From Ramazzottius varieornatus (taxonomy: Eukaryota; Tardigrada; Eutardigrada; Parachela; Ramazzottiidae): a DNA stretch of 64,000 bases. This document shows positions 48,295 through 60,762 of this stretch, in pieces (positions within the stretch are counted from its first letter, which is position 1; each line of letters opens with the position of its first letter). Position numbers and translations under genes: made by a program. Below the pieces are notes generated by a model, which saw only the letters and a list, made by a program, of their open reading frames with translations, was not told the origin of the DNA and did no database searches. The stretch is from contig BDGG01000002.1 of assembly GCA_001949185.1 (NCBI GenBank), positions 5,880,448 to 5,944,447 of the forward strand. The letters run 5' to 3'.

Positions 48295-49801
48295 TGTTTA
48301 CGTGCACTCGATCTGCAATGTACAGTGTGATTACTTAACTGGAGCACCCCAACCAGTACGGACGCTAAGTAGAGACACTTCATGTACCTCTTTCTGAAAG
48401 CTTCGCCTTTTAACGAGCTTTGGCTTCAAAACATGCCGTATCCTTTCAGCGCACTGGTTTCACTGAAAGACAAAAGATCAAACTCTCGTAGAAGTGATCA
48501 AATCGGATTACAGCACTCAGAATTGCATGAAGCCATGAAGGATGGAACTCACATTAGTTACACACTTGATCAGCAGAACGAAGCAGATCAATCTGGGAGA
48601 ACTCAAGAAGAGACAAGTCTGCTCAGCCTCAGTCTTATGCGGGATCTTAACTACGCAAGGCAGGACAAGAAGTGGTCAAGTGGATGGAGATTTGGATGCA
48701 GATGCCAGATGTCGCAGGTCCGAATACTTTCGACAAGCGTGGATGGACGCTCGTCCTGCGATACAAAAAACGTAAACCTGGAGCTGCGGGAATTCAGGAA
48801 TATTGCTGAAAACAGGCAGGGCTCTGACGGAGCGAGAAGATGAAGACGCAGGCTTGGAGCAGGGATCGTGGTCACCAGTGCTACTAAGAATTGTCCCTAC
48901 GGCATGTCAGAAAATACCCGCCGCGTTAGCAGACAGCCACATTGCCACGGCATAATCAATGGAAAATAGTGGCCTGAACGTGCGAAACCATAGTATCAGT
49001 TGGTATTGCTTTGGCAGGGTAAGAAGAAACGGAACTATGACTTGCATTATTCGTTTCCTGATAGCTTTTGTCAGGTCATTTCGGGCACTCTGTTTCGGGC
49101 TGACACTTTACCAGGGACCAAGAAGCCTGCTGCCTGCAGAGCATTCGGGAATTCGGAATTCGGATAGATTCTCGGAAGACCCCCCGGAAGAGATGTCTGA
49201 CTGAAGTCACCGAAGCTATAGTGACTGAAACGGGCTTGCTCTAAGTCGACACCACCAAAGCGAAAGGTCGAAGAGCCCAGAACTTTCGCCGACGGTAACC
49301 ACCTAAGGGCCAAGCCAAAAAATCAATTGTTAGGCCCATCTCACATTCTCACTACTTTTATCTGCGTCCCCCTCTGAGGTGAATTCTGATAGTGATACAG
49401 TGTTCGACAAAATAAACCGTTAAAAATGGGTGTTGAATGGAACCAGATGGCCGAAGCCAATGAAATTTGCGTATGCAGCAAAACATAATTCTCATTGGCT
49501 GAGTTGCAAATAATTTTCAACGGTTAATTTTGTCGTACACGGTACGCCGAAATTTTTCCACCCGGAGGGCGCGCCTCTATCAGTCCGTCTCTTTGTTGTG
49601 ATTCTTGCTGCGGAATGCCAGAAAAATCTTGCTGTACTTTTGTTATCGGCAGGTCTGATATCTACTTTAGTGCAGATTCCGTCTCTTCTTAACAACTGTT
49701 TCTTCGATAAGCTGCAGCTTGGCTAGGTCGAACTCGATAGTAAGCGCCATCTTTACTTTCTCCGTAGATTTCTGTCGACCGCGGCACCGTGCGCCGTCAA
49801 A
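48295..49801. other. Divergent promoter region, RAB43-like / ALYREF-like
   Basis: A 1.5-kb stretch between divergent starts. It contains the second Tc1-type MITE (49398-49542). A 153-codon plus-strand frame at 48382-48843 has no family resemblance. Confidence 0.5.
49398..49542. mobile_element. Tc1/mariner-type MITE, copy 2 (145 bp)
   Basis: Ends CAGTGTTCGACAAAAT and ATTTTGTCGTACACGG are inverted repeats, extended inward by AACCGTT. TA flanks both sides (49396-49397 and 49543-49544). The terminal words match the 16195-16351 element (CAGTG..CGACA.AATAA), so both belong to one family although their interiors differ. It lies 260 bp upstream of the ALYREF-like start. Confidence 0.8.
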
Positions 49802-51148
49802 ATGGAAGTCAATCTGCGGATGGAAGAAGCTGTTCACGATGACATAATGCCGGTTGTGGACACGGAGGCCTATGCTGACGACGAAGATCAACCTCGACGT
49901 CGGATCCCTGTTCCTCGAGCGGGTTCATCATCGAGAAGAGCTGTTGGAGCTGGTGGTGTGCGCGGAGGTCGGTTCTTGTCAGCGCACGGACGTCTGCGCA
50001 CGCACTCGCCCAGATCGCGAATCAATCCTCTTGGAAAGGCAACGGTAGCTGTGGATCGTTTCCGACGGACTCGTTCCCATCCTTACAGAACCGTAAGTAG
50101 TTAACTCTCGGGTCTAGGTTTTTAACTGTAACGGGCTTCAGCTGTTACTTGTTCCAGGGTCATGTCGGCAGTTTCGACACAAGCAGCAGGTCCTTTCCGC
50201 GCGCAAGGGAGCAGCGCACCATCCCGTTCTACCACGACCTGGACAATCCCGAAGAAGAAGGCGAAATGGACGAAGACGAAGGAGGAGATTTGGTAGGTTT
50301 ATTTGCTGCCGTTAGGATGTTTCTTCTCCACTAGTTCCACCCATGTTTGCGGATTTCCTGGTGTTCGTTGTAGACGGCATCCGGGGCTTACTACGCGCCA
50401 GGTGATGGACGATGTGTCGTCCAGTTTTCCAACTTGGATCCTCGCGTCCGAGATTCAGACATCAAGGTGCCAACTGCGTTTGGATAGTATGATTGAATAC
50501 TGCTGCTAGTAATCTCGAAAGTTTTTCACGGCATGACTTGTCTCTATGCCGTCGCCATTCACCTGATTTTGCATACTTTCTTGTGTTTCAAGAACTTGTG
50601 TGCTGTGCAAGGTAAAACCATCACATGCAAAGTCATCTACGACACGAAAACCGGCGTACAAACCGGACAAGCCTTCGCGGAGTTTGTGCGCGCCCAGGAC
50701 GCAGCCCGAGCAGTTCGAGCTTACGGCGACATGATCTTGGACGGTAAGGAACTTGACTTGCATCATTGTGTTTCTTTTTGCACCGTCCGGCATTGCCAGA
50801 AAGTATATGTTCGTTGCAGGTCGACCGATCATCTGCTCGCTGGCAGGTGAGGAGCAGGCGGGAGGCGCAAGCAGCTTAGGCGGAGTCTTCAACCGTCTCA
50901 CTGTCAACACAAGTCCCATCAAGATGATCAGCTACAGAAATCCCAGACCCGGAAGCGGAGACCGGCCACGAGCTGGTCCTGGATCCGTCAGGCGCAATGG
51001 CCATTCTTCTGAAAGAGACTCTCGTGGTAAAGAGTCCTTCAACCGCCGTCAGAAACCGCAGTACAACAACACCAGCAACAAGGAAGTGTTGAGTATGGCT
51101 GACTTGGACCAAGAGCTGGAAAACTACATGAAAGACGACAGCAACTAG
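49802..51148 (+). CDS. ALYREF: ALYREF/THOC4-like mRNA export adaptor with RRM
   Basis: Nuclear RNA-binding adaptor of the TREX pathway. Five exons: 49802-50092, 50158-50292, 50374-50466, 50593-50743 and 50820-51148, total 999 nt (332 aa). The RRM occupies about residues 153-228: CVVQFSNLDPRV as RNP2 strand, VIYDTKTG loop, GQAFAEFV as RNP1-like strand and LDGRPI at the end, which is the ALYREF pattern. Arg-rich stretches flank it on both sides. The C-terminus LSMADLDQELENYM matches the UAP56-binding helix of ALYREF (LSAEELDAQLDAY in human). The N-terminal part diverges from vertebrate ALYREF, so another REF-type adaptor is possible. Exon 4 uses the acceptor TTTCAAG at 50592. Confidence 0.85.
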
Positions 51149-51785
51149 ATGGCATATCCCATCCTCCTTACAATGATAGTCCCTCTTGACTCCAATGTTC
51201 CGAGAACTTCCGCGATTACATTTCCTTGCGAGCAGGTCAAGTTACGATGATCGGTGACAGAACCTCGCTTCTCCTTGCAGACCTCCTGTTTTAGTACTGA
51301 AGAAGATAAATCATCTTTACTTTTCCGAGTTTCGTTTCTTCTTTCTAGAGGTGTCTAGCTGGTCTGAGGATGGTAGCAGCTTTCTGGTGTCTCTTTTACT
51401 TCTGTTAACAAAACTGTGTACGGGCTTTGGTATCACTGGCCTTTACAGATTACTTTACGTCGAACACGGTCACAGAAAAAAACACATTGAACATGCCCGA
51501 AGACTGCAGATTACAAAAAGGCGAACGTTTCCAAATCAGAATATCAGAAGGTCCATGAACACGGTAAGGTTATTCTATATGAAAGTAGGAAGATGAGAGT
51601 GGAGATGAAATTGACGACGACTATCACGCACTAAGTTGTCACCACACGGACTGGCAAATCGAACAGAAACAGCTAAAATCGTCCACAGACAGAACTTTGT
51701 CTCGAGTGGAATACGGAAGTACTGTATGTAAACTCGCACCGCTTGGGGAACGGCGAACCTCCTTTTTGTCTTTTTCTGTCACGAC
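51149..51785. other. Shared 3' region, ALYREF-like / ARL8
   Basis: 637 bp between stops of two convergent genes. T-rich after the ALYREF-like stop. No canonical AATAAA on either strand was noticed. Confidence 0.45.
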
Positions 51786-52825
51786 TCATCGTCGGTTTGA
51801 CTTGGAATGTCGGATGAGCCATTGCAGGGTAATATCTGTGGAAAGGAAGTGGTCAAGTCTAGCGACACACCCAAATGAATCAGCCTCAACTTACCAATAT
51901 TCTGCTTCTCTTTGCACGAGATGGAGTAGCAACAGATTTCACGGTCCTGTATCGCGTTTAAATTCCTGTGTAAAGAACGAAGGAAAATGTTAAGAAGCTG
52001 GGTTCTCGTATGCAGATGCCTTCGAGATAAGTGGAGGGCCACGTAGATGGGGATGATCGACTTCCGGTTACGTAAGAGCGGTGATTAATGTTAACTTACA
52101 GGCGATCAATGAGCTCCTTCTCGTTAAATGCTCCCGGCAAATCTTTCTTGTTTCCCAAGACTAAGACAGGTATGCCATGCAGTTGTGGTTTTTCCAGTAG
52201 ATTGTGCAGCTCGTTCTTGGAAGCCTCGAGCTTTTCGGAGTCCGACGCATCGACCATGTAGACTATGGCTGTTACGCCGCGGCAGTATCGTTCCCACATG
52301 CTTCGGAACCGAGGCTGACCACCGATATCCCATAACTACAACAGATGGTCCTATTATGTCGTTAGTCTTCCAAAAGCGCAACACCTTTCGCAACGGTCCA
52401 AAAACACATAAAATGTTGAACTGCTGAAAAGTCCTTCTACCTTGATAGTCACATTGCCTTTGGTGATTTTGCGCATGTTGAAGCCTACCGTCGGAATCAT
52501 GTCTTCTGTGAACTGTCCACTCTAAAAACAAGGAAGTCACTGTATCAGTATCGATTCCGTACGCGAGTTACTTATCGGGAGAATGGTAAGGAAGAACTAT
52601 GGGGTTTGGGTTAGCAAGGGTTCTATGCTTGAAGTCTTCTGAGGCTAAAGATGACGTCCTATCTTCAGTAGCGAACCATGGATAGAAGGGAAGAAAGCTT
52701 ACAGCGATAACGTTGACAAAAGTAGTCTTTCCCGAGTTCTGCAGTCCAACTAACGTCAGTTCCATTTCTTCCTTCCAGAAAAGGCTCCGGATCCAGTCCA
52801 GAAAGCGATTGATCATGGACATCAT
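51786..52825 (-). CDS. ARL8B: Lysosomal small GTPase ARL8
   Basis: ARL8 tethers lysosomes to kinesin for outward transport. Five minus-strand exons: 52825-52703, 52521-52441, 52335-52100, 51965-51895 and 51835-51786, total 561 nt (186 aa, the usual length). The N-terminal amphipathic helix ([19 protein letters not shown]) lacks the myristoylated Gly2 of most ARFs, as in ARL8. G1 GLQNSGKTT, switch region [42 protein letters not shown] and the tail [22 protein letters not shown] all match ARL8 closely. Three Met codons crowd the start; 52825 is the outermost. A CCGGAAGT word sits in the intron at 52060-52068. Confidence 0.96.
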
Positions 52826-53887
52826 CCTGAAGCTTTGTTGGCGAAAACAGTGCGTCCTACATACAGATCAATATGAGTGAATGAATCGGTGGATGGAGTA
52901 TTCGAAAGATTATTACCTAAGTTAGACTGTATTGATTCTCGAGGAGGGTAATCGCTATCCCGATAATCCGAACCTGCCGTTCAAGAACTAGTCGTTCAGG
53001 ACCAAACCATCGGTTGCCTTACTTCTCTTCGCGAAGACGGAAGGGAATCCGCAGTCCGCACTACAATCAACCGGATGGACATTCGTACATCGAAGTTTCA
53101 TACAATAGTGCTTACCTCACACGGATCCGCCTGAAAATCACGGCTTCAAGATGCCAGTCCACAGCCCCAAAGTGGACGGTCGTCGCAATAGAAAATCCAG
53201 CCGGCCAACTTGAGCCAGCCCTCTCTTCTGAATCCTGATGGTTTGCCAAAGATATTCGTGAAAGCAACGAAACGGATGAGCTCCTAGAAAGTTTGATGAT
53301 CATGTTCGAAAGGAAATTATTTTATCGATGAATGGAATCTCTAAGGAAGGGGGCTGGATCAAAGCACATGCTTTGTGACGTAACGTGGGCGGATCCGCAC
53401 AGTAAGAGGTCATCAGGCAACATTCTGAATGCAAGAAAGTAACGTCTTCCCACTATGACACCCGATATCATGGAAGTGGTAATGCTATGGAGAAGATCTT
53501 CGATGAAGCCAGCAAGCGCGTCCAAAGGTATTACATAGGAGACGAATAAAAGAGTACTCCATACCCGGGACCCAACCCGTCAGCGCAGCTGAACGGTAAA
53601 CCTGAAGAGCAGTACACGTGTACTAACATGAAATTCGACAGCAGAGCTTCAAAAAACTAGACGAGGAAATTTTTTGTCGTACCATGTAAAAGGAATAAAT
53701 CGTTAGACATACATCGTACAAGAAGTTAGCTCGAAAATAATCAAAATTATAAATATGAAGAGCCTGACTGCTGACGAACCACTGCTAGCTTCAAAAACCA
53801 GAGAATAAGTTATGGACGCAGACATCAAACTCATCAAATGGATAAAACCGCCAAGCCCAAGATGAAACTACAAAACACCAAACTTTA
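52826..53887. other. Intergenic, ARL8 5' side to TATDN2-like 3' side
   Basis: About 1.1 kb between tandem minus-strand genes. It should hold the ARL8 promoter and the TATDN2-like 3' UTR. No coding exon or repeat was recognised. Confidence 0.5.
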
Positions 53888-56101
53888 CTAAATCGAGATG
53901 TTGAGGCCATACAACTTTATGGTGTTTTCCCGTGTCACTGAACAGACAGTTTCCAGTGGGATATCTTTTATCCTGCTGATCTCATGGGCAGTCACAAGAG
54001 CGATCCCTCCGGGAATGGCTACCTTTCTCGGCTGCTTGTCACCCGAAGACTCCACGGGAAAGTTGCTCATCTGCAAAAACCAGATACAGCCTGTGCTTGC
54101 ACTTCCGGTTGTGTCGAGAAGATGTATCAAGCTTACCGCTGCCGGTGTGTAGTATGGCGCGTCGGTCTCCAACAGCATCTTCTCCAAGGGAAGGTTCTTC
54201 ACGGCATCTCGAGCCATGACGTCTTTGTTGCCGCCGATACAAGGCGTGAACCCAAATTGGACATTGGGAAAAGCTTCGTCCCACTTCGAGGCTTCATTGT
54301 AGTTACCTCGGAAGCAGTGACGATGGATCTTCCACTGATGCGGCACACACTGAAAAACAAACGTCCACGTGTTAAAAGATCTATGCACCAAGTAACAACT
54401 ATCAGTCAGCCGATGAAACAAAATTTTTTGCTAAAGTAATGCTTCGCGCTAGTTACCTGTTTCATGATGTCGAAACAGTCAATCTCCGCTTGGTTATTTC
54501 CACCCGGGCTTTCATCGTTACGGCAATGTATGACGAGAGGAAGATCCATGCGGACGGCCATCTCCAACTGCAGTTTGAAGATGTCCCGTTGAAGTCGCTT
54601 CTTCTTCTCGTTACTGAAAAAATAGAGTTACAATGCACGTATGAACACTATGAAGTCTCGTCCAGAAGGAAGGAAGGAACCTACTTGTTCTGGCGGTTGT
54701 AGTCAAGGCCAATCTCGCCAAGGCCAACCAGCCTTCCTCGTTCCGCGGCCATCTTCATACTGTACTGCATCCCCGACCGGATATCCTCTGTCCAGTCATC
54801 CACAAAGTTGGGATGACAGCCATAAGTGAACCACAGCTCGTCTTCCGTATCCTCAATCAATTTCCTATGCCAATGATCATACGACTTCAAGTACAACGGC
54901 AGACAGAAGACCTGTATGGAACCACCATATGACGGAGGAAACATTTCCGGGTATCTCTTGCGCAGGTCGTGGTAGTTCTCCACACCCTGACTCTGCAGTT
55001 TCTTGATGGTGAAACACCAATGCGCGTGTGAGTCTATGAACTTGACGTTACCCGGAAGTGGGTTACGGAACATGCTCTCGTACGGACCTAGACCTATTTC
55101 GCCTGATGACCGGTTCGAGCTGTTGTTATAGTTCGAGCTATAGTTATTCCGCCCTCGTGAGTCGCCATAGTCGTCACGATCCCGGCTGTATCGATCATTA
55201 CGATCGTTCAAGTCGAAGCTGGGTCTTTCGTTATCCACACGGGAATTCCTCAAGTAGCCTGTCTGGATCCGACCTCCGCCACCGGACATCCGTTGTGACG
55301 GCGAAGGGTTGTATGGAAGGATACCTGGCGAACGAGCGGGTTGTCGCTGGTCCCCGTAACCATTCACCGTGTTGAGGGAAGGAGCTACATCCAGCCGGGG
55401 TGGATAGTTGGTAGTCGCCGGCATAGTGTTGTGGTTACTACAAGGGAAAACAGTAAACATGAAAGTCATTCTAATTATATTGAAGTAGACCGGAAAATAT
55501 GACGTGCGCGAGTTAAACTGAGCAGTGTTTACCGTTGGAGTATCAAGGTTCCCGAGGCCGGCTCCGCGCTCCTCAAACTGGAAGCCGGACTCTCCGACAA
55601 GCTGCGATCGTTGTTAAACGATCCAGAACTACTGTGAATGATAGCGTTATGGTGGGGAGTAGGTTCTTGTGGTACAGTCTGATTGCGGGAACTCGGTTTA
55701 GTGACGGTAGCTTTGGCTGTCACTTCCTGCCAATACTCGGCAGCCACCACAGCTGGATCAGCTGGGACAGGGTAGCTGGAGGAAGACGAACTCTGGCTGT
55801 CATCTTCGGTGCAGCATGACAAGTCCAGGTCTATGCCGTTGTCTGCTCCATAGCCATTCACGCTAGCGTCAAACTGCTTTTCGATCTTGGAGAAGAAGCC
55901 TTCTTCAATATTGCGTGTCCATTTCATGTTAGACGACTTCCATTTCTCACGGTCTTCACCACTGCCAAGTAGCTCCTCTGCTCGACGTACAGTGGTTGGA
56001 GACTGACTGGGTGATCGCATACGGGGCTTCTTTCCAGTATCGTCAGTCTTCTTGGTGTCCTTGTTGATGAGTACAGAGACTTCTCGATCCTCGGTTGCCA
56101 T
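53888..56101 (-). CDS. TATDN2: TatD-family metal-dependent deoxyribonuclease, TATDN2-like
   Basis: Five minus-strand exons: 56101-55533, 55437-54685, 54613-54457, 54349-54137 and 54070-53888, total 1875 nt (624 aa). The first roughly 315 residues are low-complexity, rich in Ser, Asn, Arg and Asp (an RDRDDYGDSRGR stretch), and predicted disordered. The TatD barrel follows: metal-binding HxH in FIDSHAHW (H327, H329), GLGEIGLDY with the bridging Glu, VIHCR, HCFRGN, and ETDAPYYTP with the catalytic Asp. A long N-terminal extension before the catalytic domain is the hallmark of TATDN2 among animal paralogues. A 5' UTR intron (about 56182 to 56126) is likely; an in-frame stop upstream supports the ATG at 56101. 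Confidence 0.9.
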
Positions 56102-57045
56102 CGTTTGTCAGAGTGCAGACCTTCTGGAAAAGGAAACAGCCTTACCAACTACAGACATTCAACACACAGTGATATACGCACCAGAATGGCGGCCTTGACT
56201 CCGCTGTAGACCACGCAGATGAAGAGCAGAAGATACGCTAGATGCAGCTCCGTAACCGAGGTTCATCCGGTGGTCGATCTACGGAACTCTGCGTGTCAGA
56301 TGGATTTAGATGGGCGGCCGATAGCCACTCTGGAGGCAGCCTGTGGATCGCTCTTCAGGATTCGGCGCTCACCTGCCTCGGAGAGAAGAAGGAGAAGCTA
56401 GACGGTACAAAATGCAAAGTCCAAGGACACGTTTCAAATCTAATGATTTTACAGTTTAGTTTCCAAACACTAATTAAAGTTTCAAAATGGTTTCTTTCGG
56501 GTCAGCGCACCTGGGTCACCCCTGCTGCCCCTGGTCTTATTCAGCCTCACCAGTCCCCAGCCCCAGGCGCAGATATTGTTTGCCCGTTGGGGTCATGTCC
56601 AGTTCTGTTCGCATGATCAGCTGCAGCTTGCGAGCTTCCCAAACAAAGAGTGCTCCTCTAGTTTCATCTGCATTTGTATCAGAGATTCAAGGCGGAACTT
56701 GTGTTCTTGGTGTGGTTGGGTGCTGTGGACCTGTGCAGTGGTACCACCCTCCCGTGCGCGAGCTAGGCCTTCGGGCTACGCGATGATCATTAATCAGGTG
56801 CTTGGCCCGCATGTTGCGACAAGGTTTGCTGGTTAGCGAGCTCTGTGGCTTCTTATATATGGGAAGTTAACCACACTGATATAGTTTATCTAACCAGTGT
56901 TTGATGCAGGTAGTACCAAGTTCACGCCGTAGAAATACACCAACCATGGAACGTGCGACGTGACTGGGACCTCGTTTGGACCAGGTATCTCTGCTCGTCA
57001 ACCGGAAGTGCTCGATCAAGCGTGGTGTAGAAAATATTGGAAGCG
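56102..57045. other. Divergent promoter region, TATDN2-like / STIMATE
   Basis: 944 bp between head-to-head genes, including a likely TATDN2-like 5' UTR exon ending at about 56182. The stretch 56500-56780 is C/T- and G-rich with no coding support. An ETS-type site lies at 57001-57009. Confidence 0.5.
57001..57009. promoter_or_regulatory. ETS-type site upstream of STIMATE
   Basis: ACCGGAAGT begins 45 bp before the STIMATE ATG. Location near a probable transcription start is the only support. Confidence 0.35.
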
Positions 57046-58481
57046 ATGGATATAGAAGATGATCCCTTGGACAGCAACAGTTCTCTTGCTCCCCTGACTC
57101 CCGCTGACACGCATTGTAATCCTGGCGCACTAACCGACACTTTTGGTTTCCTGATCCAGCTTTCTCTTGGAGCTGTGGCCTTTGCCTTCCTTATCAGCAA
57201 GTCTCAATGGTTTTCTTCGTTTGTTGTACCTGATCTTCCAGATTCATGCATCATGGTGATCCTCTGTTTTCCGTTACAGTAAAACGATATTGCGAAAGGC
57301 GAGAAACTCGGCGACCGTGGCTGATTTGGTACGTGTGTTACACTTAGATAATTACTGATGGATTGTTCACCGGAAACGTGTTTCGTTCCAGGTCGTTCGA
57401 TACATCGAAGCAGGTGATTGCTTCGTTCGTTACCCACTTCGGCAACATCCTCATCTCGGAATACGGTGGAAAAGACCCTTGCAGCTGGTGGGTTCCCTTC
57501 GATATTGTTCTTCCGGAAGTAGCTGGTTATTGAGTTGCTATTGTGGACGATGAATGTCTTCCGGGTCCAGCTAGCAGCTAGACCATTAGCATGATCTTCT
57601 GTTATAGGTACTTCATCAACTTCATGGTGGATTCCACAGCGGGGCTCGTGATTATCTTTCTGGGCCTAGGGTTTAGCAATTACATAATCGTACGCTTTGG
57701 ATGGACGTTTCTCCAGTCCGGAGTTTACGGTAGGTTTTTCATACCGAAAAGCGGAAAAGCTTCTCGTCGAATTACTCTGAGTACGCACACGTTCTGGTTA
57801 TTAACTAACGCGCTCAGAATTATGTCGATCATCGTGCTCTAGAATTTGACAGATTTTGTGATATATGGTGTACGTTCGCGTTTTATATTGCAGGTTCTGC
57901 TACTTTATGGTCCCGGATAAAGTCATGGGTGGGGCAGGTCTTCGTTTACTGTTTGGTTTCTACCGTTGAGAAATGCATCACAGCTTCCTTGATGGTTGCT
58001 CTTTGGAAGCCCATGCAGGTTGGTCCTCTAGGAGCTGTCTCTTGTGGTATGCAGTGCTCACCAGATCAAAGTATCCCGCACAGACAAACAGAACTATTTG
58101 CTTTCAGAATTTGGTCATCTTGCCTCACGTGAATCCGAAACTGGAAGTACTAGTCGTCTTGTTGATTATCCCATTCTGTGTCAACGTAAGTCCTTTTTTT
58201 CACGAAACTCTTCTACGGCAAAGGTTCGCCGTGCAGTAATGACGTCTTGCTAACAGGTGATCGTATTTTGGATCATCGACAACTTGCTGATGAGACAAGG
58301 CAAGAAACTAGAAGCGATCAGCTCCGACGCCATCATCACAACCGGTGCTCAGCCCAACTTGACGTATGTCTCGGACCATTTTAACGACAGCGACCGTGAT
58401 GACATTGAACCGCTGTTTCCGGTGAATCGTCATGTAGGTGGAGCTTCCACTTCTCAGCATATCGATTACCCTGTTATATAA
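57046..58481 (+). CDS. STIMATE: STIM-activating enhancer STIMATE (TMEM110)
   Basis: Multi-pass ER membrane protein that promotes STIM1 activation at ER-plasma-membrane junctions. Seven exons: 57046-57196, 57280-57328, 57392-57487, 57608-57729, 57894-58018, 58108-58185 and 58257-58481, total 846 nt (281 aa). Landmarks: ERRETRRPWLIW, SFDTSKQVIASFVTHFGNI, KDPCSWYFINFMVDST, a SWVGQVFVYC membrane segment, NPKLEVLVVLLIIPFCVN, and FWIIDNLLMRQGK. These align in order with human TMEM110. Only a GC donor (A|GCAAGT at 57197) keeps the first junction in frame; the nearest GT site would shift it. The cytosolic tail is acidic and Ser/Thr-rich. Confidence 0.92.
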
Positions 58482-59008
58482 AGTGTATAGTTTTTCGTCC
58501 GGCGAAGCTGCAACGTTAGGGGTAGCCCGTCAGTGTGATAACTTCCTCGTTTCCGCGACGTTGGAGTTCTTCGGTGTGGTTTCCAATTTTCGTTCTCTTT
58601 TTCAAGTTTTCTCGATGCATGAGATTAGACATTAGGCGCCAAAGGTTTTTGTTCTTGTCTCTCACCGGAACTGTACTGTTTTGCAAAACTGGACCAAGCA
58701 GAAGACTGTTTTTTATGTTACGCAAATAGCGTACATTGCACAGGTGTTAACCCCGGTGAAGCCGCAATGTAGAACGAAACAACAGCAAGATTTTCAGTCA
58801 GGAAAATTAACATAGGCAGTCGTTCATACTAAAAGACAGTACAAAACCAAGTCAGTCTTAGAGCCTCAACACCAAATTAGTCACATAGTAAATCCTGCAA
58901 CAATCGCAATTAACGTTAGAATCAAAGTGCGATCGAACAGAAACAAAAAACGTTCATTCGAGTAAAGAGAAACTAGAAACTAGTAAGTTCACCGTCACAG
59001 TTTTGGTT
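58482..59008. other. Shared 3' region, STIMATE / Myb-SANT-like gene
   Basis: 527 bp between two convergent stops. No canonical poly(A) signal or other feature was recognised. Confidence 0.45.
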
Positions 59009-60230
59009 TCAGTTCTGCTTTTCGACCATTCTTTGGAGCAATTGGGTTAACAGTTTGGTTTGCTCTCGAGCAGCTTCCGCGTCCGCGGCTTTTCGAGCTT
59101 CGCGTTGCATTTCGAGGTCTAGTCTTTTCTCTTCGAGATTTGTTGTCTTCCGCATCAGCTCCATCTGCTGTAACAGAACAGCGGTAAAGGTTCGCAGACT
59201 CTCTGCGAGGTCGGACTGCCATGTATTATCGTTCTTGGGGATTCTAGAGAGGATGATGCGGTCAGCAATCAAAGTCCGGGCAACTCCACTGCCAGACTTT
59301 TCGGTCTCGCCTTCCGCTTGTTCCTGAGCCGCTGCTATTCCATTCTCGTCCTCTTGCATGGAATCTAAAAAGTCGAAACAGGGAGTAGCATCCACGGAAG
59401 TATGTCAACAATGGGGAAACAACGCAAGCGGAAACGCAGAAACCATACCTGTACCTTGTTCGTTTTGAGATGGAACTTCTTCTTCGAATGAAGGAAGCGT
59501 TGATGGGTCGTCAGCCCCGAGATCGCCATCCACCAAACCATTTGCAATGATCTCTTCGGCAACGGCGGTCCCAAAGGCATCCTGTACCATATAAAGAGAC
59601 TCAAGTCATACACTAACTCCACCGTAACTCTCAAAACACTTCGAGGTACACCCTTACATCGAAGAGCTGGTAATGCCTGTATGAAGTCACCCGTTTTTCC
59701 TGACGCATCAGTTTCTTCTTCTCCTTCTGTAAACGAAAACCAGCTGCACCCTTGAGGAGGACCAGTAAAGAAGACATTTCACATCATATGAAGCACCAAG
59801 CCGTGAACCTGCTCTCGTATCGCATACCACATATTTTTTCCGGGAGTTCTCGTAAGAGATCCGCAAGATGTCGGAGGACCTGTTGTCAAATTTCTGCCCG
59901 AAGTGTTCGTGCATTTCCCGACGAATCTTGTCCCACAATGCGTTCTTCTCCTGCTTGCTCTCCAGTTGCTTGAAATCATTCTCCATTCCAATTCTTGTTT
60001 TCAACAACCATCTACGATAGACAAGAATGCTCAAGAGAAGCAGGTAAGAATCAGCTGTTTGAGCATACCCATTACCCAAGACACGAGCAAACCATCACAT
60101 CGCCGGAAACGGATATGCCGTTTATTAAATCGCGATAACTGCTGGATATTGTCACTTACTTGATCTGTAGAATGGACAACGGTGGGCTTTTCGCTCCAGA
60201 CTTAGAGGTTCCGTTCGGCATTCTCGACAT
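59009..60230 (-). CDS. Myb/SANT-like (trihelix-type) DNA-binding protein
   Basis: Five minus-strand exons: 60230-60160, 60011-59828, 59726-59658, 59581-59449 and 59364-59009, total 813 nt (270 aa). Residues about 24-100 have the spacing of Myb/SANT-like domains: WLLKTRIG, EKNALWDKIRREM, HFGQKF, then YENSRKKYV. An acidic linker follows (about 105-165). The C-terminus is a long helical coiled coil (LLQQMELMRKT, LEEKRLDLEMQREARKAADAEAA) typical of MSANTD-like regulators. Probably nuclear; targets unknown. I cannot assign an orthologue. Its first exon faces BRK1 head-to-head, and may overlap an antisense 5' exon of that gene. Confidence 0.78.
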
Positions 60231-60762
60231 GGAGAGGAGCTCCTTTGTTGTAGACAGCAGAATTTCCGGCGCAATTTCAAATATGAATTGTTTCTTCGGT
60301 TCGGGAGGATACAGCAATCGTACATGGTATACCATGAGCTTGTACCTGCAAAACAGTGAACTCTGCATCGGCAGATCTGCAGACTTCCGAAACCTGATGT
60401 CATGGTATCCGTCGTGGGTAGACTTTACTCCCGGGGCGGTTGCTCTTCAAGCACCACTGCACCAGGGGTGAGTCTGCCCATATTCGAACTCGAAAATAGA
60501 AATTGTTCTGTTTGTGGTTTCTAAATCTTGAATTTTTACCGTGTTCTCATATGTCATCCCATTCTTTCCTCGGAGATGCGCTTTCGATTCTGTTGATACG
60601 GAGTCCCAGGAATAGAATAGAGAGTGTCAGAGGCTGAGTTCGCATGGGGAAGCAATTGTAGACACCCGCTTCCTCGTATCCCTCAATCAGTCGACTGCGC
60701 TCGTGTCTCGACGGTGTTTCCTTTGCAGATCGGAAGGATTTCTCCCATCTATCTCACTCGAA

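Noticed and set aside
48382-48843. 153-codon plus-strand open frame upstream of the ALYREF-like gene
   Set aside because: No domain or splice evidence; it overlaps the expected RAB43-like promoter.
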